A stretch of 64,000 nucleotides of DNA from Silene conica (lineage: Eukaryota; Streptophyta; Magnoliopsida; Caryophyllales; Caryophyllaceae): the NCBI GenBank assembly GCA_029255685.2, contig CM055311.2:5008269-5072268 (forward strand). The letters run 5' to 3'. Shown here piece by piece: positions 56,676 to 64,000 of this stretch. Position 1 is the stretch's first letter. Each line of letters starts with the position of its first letter. Below the pieces are notes generated by a model, which did not search any database, was not told the DNA's origin, and worked only from the letters and a program-made list of their open reading frames with translations. A program made the translations under genes and the position numbers.

Positions 56676-59100
56676 CTTTCACCCTTTTAAATTGTTTTAA
56701 AGGGGCACCTCCTAGTCACAAAGGCACGCAAGGAGAAGGAAGCTTGAAGTTTCTTACATGGATGGCTATGGTAGCATCCAATTGATTGAAAACTTGAAGA
56801 GCTTGGCTCTAATTTTCATTATTGTCTTCTTTCATTTATGCATTTTATTTTATAGAACAATTTCTTTTCTTGTAAGACAATGATTTAAATCCTAAACAAT
56901 GGTTGTATTTTGGATATTAGTAACTTGGTTTTCAACCCAAGTCACTACTTTTGTTCTTAATCAATTTATTGATTCCTAAAATGAATTGCATGCCTTGTCA
57001 AACATGAATTAAAGTGGTCTTTATAAATCACTAAAAAAGAACCATGAAACATTCATTGGAAAATAATATTGATACGATCAATATAAAGAATCAAAGTGTT
57101 GATTAATTAAAAAAGAGAACTACACCTCAAGAGAAAATATTCAATCAAAATGAGATATAATTAGTTCATTATAAGATGATCATTTTAAATGAAAATGAGA
57201 ATCAAACCTAATACTATTCATCATTTGTTAACATTGGTTATGGTAAATAACTATCCTTGTGAAAATAAGGGTTATTTTAAAAGGATAGAGTGGGAGAAAA
57301 TATTTCCCGCAAACCAATGGAATATATGTGGGATCTTAAAGAAGAATCTTACAAGGGTTTCTTATGAATAACCCTAGATGAATAAACAACAGAAACTACG
57401 AGAGGACACTGAAGAAACTACGGGAGGACACAAGAGGAAATGTTCCTTATGTTCATTGTGTCAGAGAGAGAGGATAAAAGAAACCCCGTATGAAATCGGA
57501 AGCAAATTCGGTTCCTTAACAAATGATATCTCTCAAAATTATAAGATTATAGAGGAGAAACCATCTCAGTTCTCTCGATGGTCTTTTGTATCGAATAATG
57601 TAATTAGGAAATATCACGAGAAATGAAGAGTTCATCTAAGAAGTGATAATTGATTGATAAAGTAAGATCACTATAGGGTTAGTGATAATGGTTCAAGTAG
57701 AAACAAAAGGATAAAACATGTGAGAAATGAAAGGTTCATTTAAGAAATAACATCGATCACTATAGAAAGAGTGATGTTGGTTTTAGTGGGAGCAACATTC
57801 ATTAAAGAATTGAACATACCATTCAGAGAGAATGGTGATTCTTTAGATTGTAAAGAATAAGAAGTTCTTAAAATTTAGATGAATAAAATACAATATATCA
57901 TAGGATGATGGAGCTTCATGGGAAGGTTTATTATATTGATAATAAAAGGTCACCCATTATAAATCAAAATGGTTGGATACATTATTCATATTGATGAATA
58001 TAAACCTAAAACTTTTGATTAAATAGCCAAGATAATTGAAAATGTTGGAGTGATGAAATCATAAATAACTACAAAAGGTACTTTAGAGCGATAATTTAAT
58101 CCCTCTGACATACCAATACATCACGAGTTATAAGATAATAGTGGCCGGGAGCCTTCTTCTAGAAAGGAAACTCAAGATCTAGAATGAGTTCTAGACATGT
58201 ACTCAAATGAGATCATATTATGTGAGATATTATGAGTTTGAAGGAGACCAAAATTTGTAGGTTTTGAAAACATGAATAAAAGGTTTATTCGCAAATTCAA
58301 ACCACTAATACAAATTGATGATCATACATCAAATGCTATGGAGCAGTATTGACTGTTCTTGCATGACAATGTCGTTTGAGTTATGATTAACTCACAATGA
58401 AAGATACTTTGTCAAAATCCAAATGGGTTGTAAGAGATAACTTTGAACCCCATAAAGTGAACTGGATTGACTTAGTATAGCCCCTAGCCGCTTATATGAG
58501 GTAAATCTCGAAGCGACTGGAATGTGAGTCGACTGATGGCAAGTTCAAATGCCATAGAGTCATATGTGATGACTAATCGATCACATAGACAGACTGCAAG
58601 AGAGACTCTGTCGGGCAAAGTGACCGCTTATAGAGTTCTGGAAATTTTATAATAGCCAGGTCGTGGCAAGAGCTACTATAGTATTCTCATGAGTCAATTC
58701 TTAGACTAAAGACTACTCACCCAAGATGGTGCAGTTTTGGCATGACCTTGATCCATTCTCTACGACTTTCGTAACTGGAGTCAAATGGGATTGTTTTGGG
58801 TTGTGTCTGGCTGTGGCTAATTAAAGGAAGTAGTACGATGGAAATTGTCCACCCCTTTGTCAGGGTTGTTCAAATCTCAAGGCCACTCGAGGAGAAGTTA
58901 ACTGGAAATGCGTGGCCACGCTCGGAAAGTATCTATGGTAGATAATTCCGGTCAAATAGTTATTCTCCAGATCGAGAAAACCACTCATGATATGATCAAA
59001 TGCAAGTACGACCAGAAAGACACCTTGCATTGAGTGGGAGATTGTAATTAATAGGACAAGAGAATTGGTGACGCACACTTGTCGAGGACAAGTGGGAGAT
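56676..59100 (+). other. Non-coding internal region of the gag-only copia
   Basis: No pol domain was recognised. The first 1.7 kb is AT-rich and unlike other sequence in the window. From about 58440 it shares blocks with the 3' region of the Angela/BARE-like copia (AAAGTGAACTG, GCCAGGTCGTGG, GGCCACTCGAGGAGAAGTTA), up to GACAAGTGGGAGATTGTTGG at the LTR. Confidence 0.65.
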
Positions 59101-60341
59101 TGTTGGGATATATGTCCTCACCAATAGTGCGATCACAAAATTAAATCTCATGACGAGAATGTTCAAGGCATGATACGAAATTATATTGTCAACTGACCAA
59201 CATTAATCAGTAATGATTGGCTAGCTAGACTTTGACATTACTGTCGTATGACGGTGGTGGTAAGTTGATCCCTTTAGGTCACACCTATAGGACAATTTCG
59301 TTAATTGATAAACTGATCAAATGTATATTGATACGAGTAGATCATATTCCTTAAACTCGTATATCGAGAAATCAGAGGTTAAATCTTATTATAAGATTTA
59401 TGTTTATAATTGAAACATATCAATTATCAAACATTAAACGGTATTTATGAAATGTCGTAATTAGAATGAATCGGTTTGTATTTTATTACAAGCAAGTGTT
59501 GTAAATCGTATTGACGATTAATAAAATAACCATTTTATATTAGTAATTTTGAATTACTTGTCAAATTGATAAATATGATTTATTTAATTTATAAATGACA
59601 TTTATTTGATAAATTTGCATTTTAAATTAAAACAATTGTTTCTTATAATGTTGTGACATAGTGTATGTCACACATGTACAATTGTACAAATGACAAAAAT
59701 AAAATGGAGTCCATATTAAGTGAGGTGCCGGTTTTAAGAGGTGAGTTTATGGGTTGATTTGTGTGTTTATTACACCCTAAACACAATCATTAAAGTAAAC
59801 CTAGAGAACTCAAACCTATGGCCACCCTAAGTACATGGGTAAGGGAAATTGTTCCCTCTTGTTGCTCCCCATGTCCGGCCGTCCCAACCCCAAGGCCACC
59901 TCAATATTACTTGTGATTTTTCACAAGTAATTCATTCTAATTCCCTTAGCAAAATTTCTAGAGAGAAAAGTTGTTCAAAACCTCTAAAAATATTACAAGA
60001 TAATATTTCCTAAAACTATAAAAGTTTTATTATTTGTTTTAATAGTTCTAATAAGAGATTAGAACTTAGATTAATAAGGAAACCGTTTCTAAACCCTAGC
60101 TTGTGTTAGTCTCGGTTCTTAAGGGTGTCTTGGGTGCATCTTGAAGGAGGTATTCTACTTGGATACTAAGGGTTGGAGGATCATCCTTGCATCATACTTG
60201 TCGAAATAAGTGAGCTTTCGATTCTTTATTCCGCTTTATTATAAGCATGCATAAGATCTATATAATATCTAATTAAAATGTTAATTAACTATTTCATTAG
60301 TATGACTAAGTTTTTAGGGTTTGAGACTTTAGAACCTAACA
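59101..60341 (+). repeat. 3' LTR of the gag-only copia
   Basis: 1241 bp, TGTTGGGATATATGTCCTC to GAACCTAACA. Closely matches 52041-53278. Confidence 0.88.
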
Positions 60342-60344
60342 ATT

Positions 60345-62093
60345 GACCTCAAATTAGTTCCGAGTAATCCACGCTTCGATCTTGACCAACTCGCCCTTGA
60401 CTTTACGAAACCACGGTTCCCTTGTCCCACCGTGCTCAAGCCCCTAGGGTTTCCGTGACTTCCGAGCTCAACCCACCCCACAGAATCTTCCTTTGGCAAC
60501 ACCTCTACGACGCTTCGAAGTCCCTCACAACCACCGTGTCCTCCGTGTATCTCCTCGGCCCCATGTCGCGCCTCTAACTTCTCGGCCCCTTTACTCGCCT
60601 CTTCATCTTCTCCAAAAATCACAACCAAACCCCTCTTGGAATCGGGTGGTTTAGATTTTGTTATAGATAATGGTTGGAGATGGTAAGTAGATCTTCCCTT
60701 AGTCACGTTATACACGTTGGTCCTTCCATCATGAACGACATCCCTATCAAATTGCCACGGCCTACCAAGAAGTATGTGACGCGCACTCATAGGTACAACA
60801 TTGCACCAAAGTTTATCCTCATAAGGTCCTATGTTGAACGCCAATAATGCTTGTTTCTCAACCCTTACCCCTTGGTCTCCATCTAGCCAATGAAGCTTAT
60901 AGGGTTTGTCCTTAGCCCTAATGCTCAATTCCAACTCTGACACTAAGGTTTTAGATACAACATTAATGCATGAACCACTATCGATGATAAACTACACTTC
61001 TTCCCCTCAACCTTACATCTAGTGTGGAACACGTTCTCCCTTTGTTCATCACCCTTTGAAGTAGCCTCCATATGAAGATTCTAACAACCAAGCACTCCAC
61101 ATCACTCTCACTCTCGGCCTCTACCTTCAAATCTTCCTCCTCCTCTATTTTTACTTCGACCTCAGGCATAACAAAATTAGGAACCATACCTTGTAGTTTT
61201 TGGATGGTTAGAGTCCTCTTTTGTGGGCAATCCGTCGCAATATGACCATAGCCTTGGCACCTATAACATCTCCTTATGGTGCTTCCTCTAGGATCAGGAA
61301 TAGTAGTCATTGTTGCATCCCTACTCTTGCCGCCTATCTCCTCCTTAGCCGCCTCCTTCGCCTTAGATGAGGCGTTGGTGGTTGATGATGTTGAGACTTC
61401 CCCGACTCTCATGCTTTTATTATAGGCAAAGGGTTTCCTTGCCTTATCATGTCTCTCAAACTTTAGAGCTATCCTGCACACATCATTAAAGTCATCATAG
61501 TTTTGAACTTCAACCCTTGAAGTTAGGGTTGGTGCTAAACCACGAATAAACCTAGCCAACTTTAACTCCTCTCTTTCCTCAAGATCACATACAATAGTCA
61601 TCCTCTCGAACTCCCTAATGTATTCTGAGACGGTCATACTATCTTGTGATAAAGAATGAAGCTTCAAGTAGTTTTCTTGATCATAGTCCTTTGGTAGAAA
61701 TCTTTTCATCATATGTTTCTTTAATTTTGACCAAGACTTGATCTTTTCTTTGTGTTGGTTCTTCCTTTGTTTCTTCAAATTTTCATACCAAAGAGAAGCA
61801 TACTTGGTAAGTTTTAATATGGCAACCTTGAATTGTTTCCGATCATCGTATTCCTTGTATTCAAAGACTCTTTCAGTTTGTCTTAGCCAATCCAAGAAAT
61901 CTTCCGGATCCATGTCACCCTTGAAATCAGGTATATCTAGTTTGAGACCACGATCGTCCTCGTTTTTATCCCAAACTCGGCCCTTAAGTTCGTCCTCCTC
62001 CTCGGATTCACTCGCTTTGGACGACGACTCTCCCATTCTCTTGTTACCTCCCTTTGTCATCATAGACTTGATGAGGTATTTATATTCTTGCAT
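60345..62093 (-). pseudogene. Gypsy gag and protease region (fossil)
   Basis: Gag core (LDIPDFKGDMDPEDFLDWLRQTERVFEY, LWYENLKKQR, MTVSEYIREFERM, ELKLARFIRGLAPTL, given here as short motifs) lies at about 61450-61960. The zinc knuckle CYRCQGYGHIATDC is near 61220-61265. The C-terminal half of a retropepsin-like domain (IGPYEDKLWCNVVPM, HILLGRPWQFDRDV) is near 60730-60840. This order is that of plant Ty3/gypsy elements. It is broken and cut off at the copia border. Confidence 0.8.
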
Positions 62094-62220
62094 CTCGGCC
62101 TTAAGTTCAAGATGGTTTGCCTCTCATGGTCTCTCTCCGTTTTCTCTGTCACTAGTATTCACCATTGTAATAAACTTTCCCAAGAACCTGATATAATAAT
62201 AATTAGATCAAGAGCCAAAA

Positions 62221-62232
62221 CTCTGATACCAA
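62221..62232 (-). other. Primer binding site, minus-strand gypsy
   Basis: Reads TTGGTATCAGAG on the minus strand, directly beside the LTR end. Complementary to initiator tRNA-Met. Confidence 0.75.
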
Positions 62233-63236
62233 TAAAAGGAAGGGTCTTCGACCAAGACCTAAGCTTGATCACAATATGTTCGAGTTAGGTTCAATACGTA
62301 TATTCAAGTTGACTTGGCAAGACGTATTGAAAGAACAAGGAAGGCTACGGGGTGGCTCGTTGGTGGCTAACCAACGCCCTAGGGCAGCGTGTGGTTATCC
62401 ACGGTGCTAACATTATTATTGGTATTATTTTTAGTCTTAGTTTTATTTTATTATTTTTAATTAATCTGTTACAAGTTTGTTATAGTTCGTTATAATAAGT
62501 TTGTTATAAGTTCGTTAGTTAGTTACTAGTTTGTTATTAGGTTGTTACAACTAGTTGGTTAAGGTTGTTGCAAGTTAGTTACAAATTAGTTAAGGTTGTT
62601 GAGGGTTGTTAGGAGTTAGTTACAACCTAGTTTATTTTATCTTTTAATTAATAAGGATTTATTTTAATCCATTAGGATAGAAGTAGGACTCCTAATTTGG
62701 AGAGAACTCGAGCCCTAAGGCCGAGTAGTTTGAGTCGTGTGAGTTGTTTGTGTTGTGACGGATGTCCTTACTATAAATAGGCATCCTTAGGCTTTATTTT
62801 TAGAGACTTTTGAATTATTATTATTGAGTTAAAAACTTAAACCCCAAAGTAACGGTGTGAGCTTTACAATTATTGATTGAGTATCTTAGTGAGCTTGATC
62901 TTTAGGTTTAATCTTGGATTAGAGGGCTAGATTATTAACTATCCATCTACAAATCAGACACAAAACATACATAACATCGTTCCATCAATCTTTCATAATT
63001 CATCAACGTTCACAACTATCAAACGTGTGATACACGTCCGTTAACGTCAACCACCACTGATCACCACCGTCTTCATCAACGTACATCGTTCATCATCATT
63101 CATCGTTCATTATTTTACTTTGTTTATTTATTTGTTCTAATTTGTGATATTTCACATATAGTTTAATTCCGCTGCAACTTTAGTATTCTTGTTGATAGTC
63201 TTATTTGATTATCTTCAAGAATACGCATCAAATTTG
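62233..63236 (-). repeat. Gypsy 5' LTR (about 1 kb)
   Basis: The right border is set by the match to 42398-42567 (TGATGCG on the minus strand) and the left border by the primer site. The exact left border is approximate. It contains repeated GTTAGTTAC/GTTACAA motifs (62480-62640) and repeated CATCGTTCATCAT motifs near 63080-63110. Confidence 0.65.
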
Positions 63237-64000
63237 ATGAACATAACAAATTTTTTGTGGTATAGTAATTTTATCCCTAACTGACATAGAATTTGAACTT
63301 AACACACGACTAGAACTCCTACCACGTACCTTCTCACCATTCTCCTTTCCTTGCACAGATATATGTTTATGCCGAACAGAATATATGGTTTGTGGAAAAG
63401 CAACTTTACCTCTACCAATCATAGGATTAGTATTCCTTATTTGGCGAGAATTCTTATCATCACTTTCAACAATAGCTAATGAATCAGGTGTGTTGACATG
63501 ACGATCTCTACCCACAATATTATACATGGATTCCCTGATTAACATAGGCAAAGAATCAGATTCGCTTTGATTATTACCGTCACTTATCAGTGGCTCAAAT
63601 CTGATGATCGCATCTTCTTCCTTTGGTTTATCACTCTGAATATAAGAGTCCTCTTTCGGACAGGCCTTCGGACTGTTTGTTTCTGTAATATCAAGCACTT
63701 GTACCATTTGCGACTCATCGGACCTGTTTGGGGACTTAACCTCACTTGGCTCTACCTCCTTGGCTTCTATTACGGCGATTTCTGCTTTTGGTTTCGGTCT
63801 AGGGTTTTCTTTGGGATCCATGGTTGTAGGTGGTAAGTCTTCTTCCCCTTTGGTACACTATAGATATTCGACCTCCTATTATGTTTAACCTTCCGATAAA
63901 ACTGCCATGGTCTTCCTAGTAAGATATAACTCGCACTCATTGGTACAACATCACACCAAACCTCATCTTCATACGGTCCTATCTTGAATGTGACCAATAC
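63237..64000 (-). pseudogene. Second related gypsy remnant, protease region (fossil)
   Basis: Minus-strand motifs IGPYEDEVWCDVVPM and YILLGRPWQFYRK (about 63880-63985) match the protease region at 60730-60840 but are clearly diverged. The downstream part (about 63240-63820) reads as an acidic, unrecognised segment (EAKEVEPSEVKSPNRSDE). It runs off the window. It is broken or partial, and whether the 62233-63236 LTR was inserted into it cannot be decided here. Confidence 0.6.

Larger units (their letters stand above)
52041..60341 (+). mobile_element. Gag-only Ty1/copia element with long leader
   Basis: LTRs are 52041-53278 and 59101-60341 (about 1.24 kb, a few percent or less apart). The primer site TGGTATCAGAGC is at 53281. 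A 2.4-kb leader, one gag frame and about 2.4 kb of non-coding DNA follow. No protease, integrase, reverse transcriptase or RNase H was recognised, so the element is non-autonomous. The first LTR is shared with a partial unit on its left. The right flank is minus-strand gypsy DNA. I found no matching target duplication for the outer ends, because the left end of the tandem structure is incomplete. Confidence 0.8.
60342..63236 (-). mobile_element. Ty3/gypsy element, minus strand, left side cut by copia
   Basis: Contains the 5' LTR (about 62233-63236), a primer site complementary to tRNA-Met (62221-62232), gag and the protease region. At 60341/60342 it meets the copia 3' LTR, and the remaining pol is not seen in the window. 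It is broken, with a few breaks. The LTR terminus TGATGCG is supported by the matching fragment at 42398. Confidence 0.75.

Overview
The window looks like nuclear DNA of a flowering plant, probably a eudicot. It is AT-rich and consists almost entirely of transposable elements. Retroelement primer sites match plant initiator tRNA-Met, the only host gene remnant belongs to the plant neprosin (DUF239) family and has introns, and there are Mutator-like, Stowaway-like and Helitron traces. The species cannot be named from this sequence. No rRNA gene, tRNA gene or CRISPR array was seen.

Left part (1-16125). 1-3008 is gene-poor AT-rich DNA with a Helitron-like 3' end and a probable MITE. A non-autonomous Mutator-like element lies at 3009-3843 and has a 9-bp target duplication. 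Two minus-strand Ty1/copia elements follow: an old decayed one (3989-8178, target duplication ATTAT) and a young, nearly whole one (8400-13255, CTCAA). Directly beside the second is a 5'-incomplete neprosin-family gene (13747-14827), then a Stowaway-like MITE (14956-15239), then an old copia gag remnant (15473-16125).

Central nest (16126-42206). A Ty3/gypsy-like element with LTRs of about 3 kb (here G1; target duplication CGTAT) interrupts the old copia gag, which resumes at 42212. Its 5' LTR holds a related element, G2 (17437-27080; a complete LTR-internal-LTR unit plus part of a further unit). Its internal region holds an Angela/BARE-like copia complex (27632-36818, target duplication GATGT).

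Right part (42212-64000). It contains the rest of the old copia gag and a gypsy LTR fragment. Next is the 3' end of a second long-LTR copia family, split by gypsy-like G3 (42611-51892, CAAAC). A gag-only copia of that family follows (52041-60341), and then minus-strand gypsy remnants that run off the window.

The most unusual feature is inside the G1, G2 and G3 LTRs. Each carries two arrays of inverted repeats: GC-rich palindromes, and about 9-12 short units with a nearly constant loop whose flanking arms differ from unit to unit but stay complementary, often through G.U pairs. That is the pattern expected of selected RNA or DNA hairpins. The internal regions of G2 and G3 encode only Gag, followed by about 2 kb of non-coding sequence that is conserved among the three subfamilies. 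One copia family is also Gag-only. These elements would need polymerase supplied by other elements.
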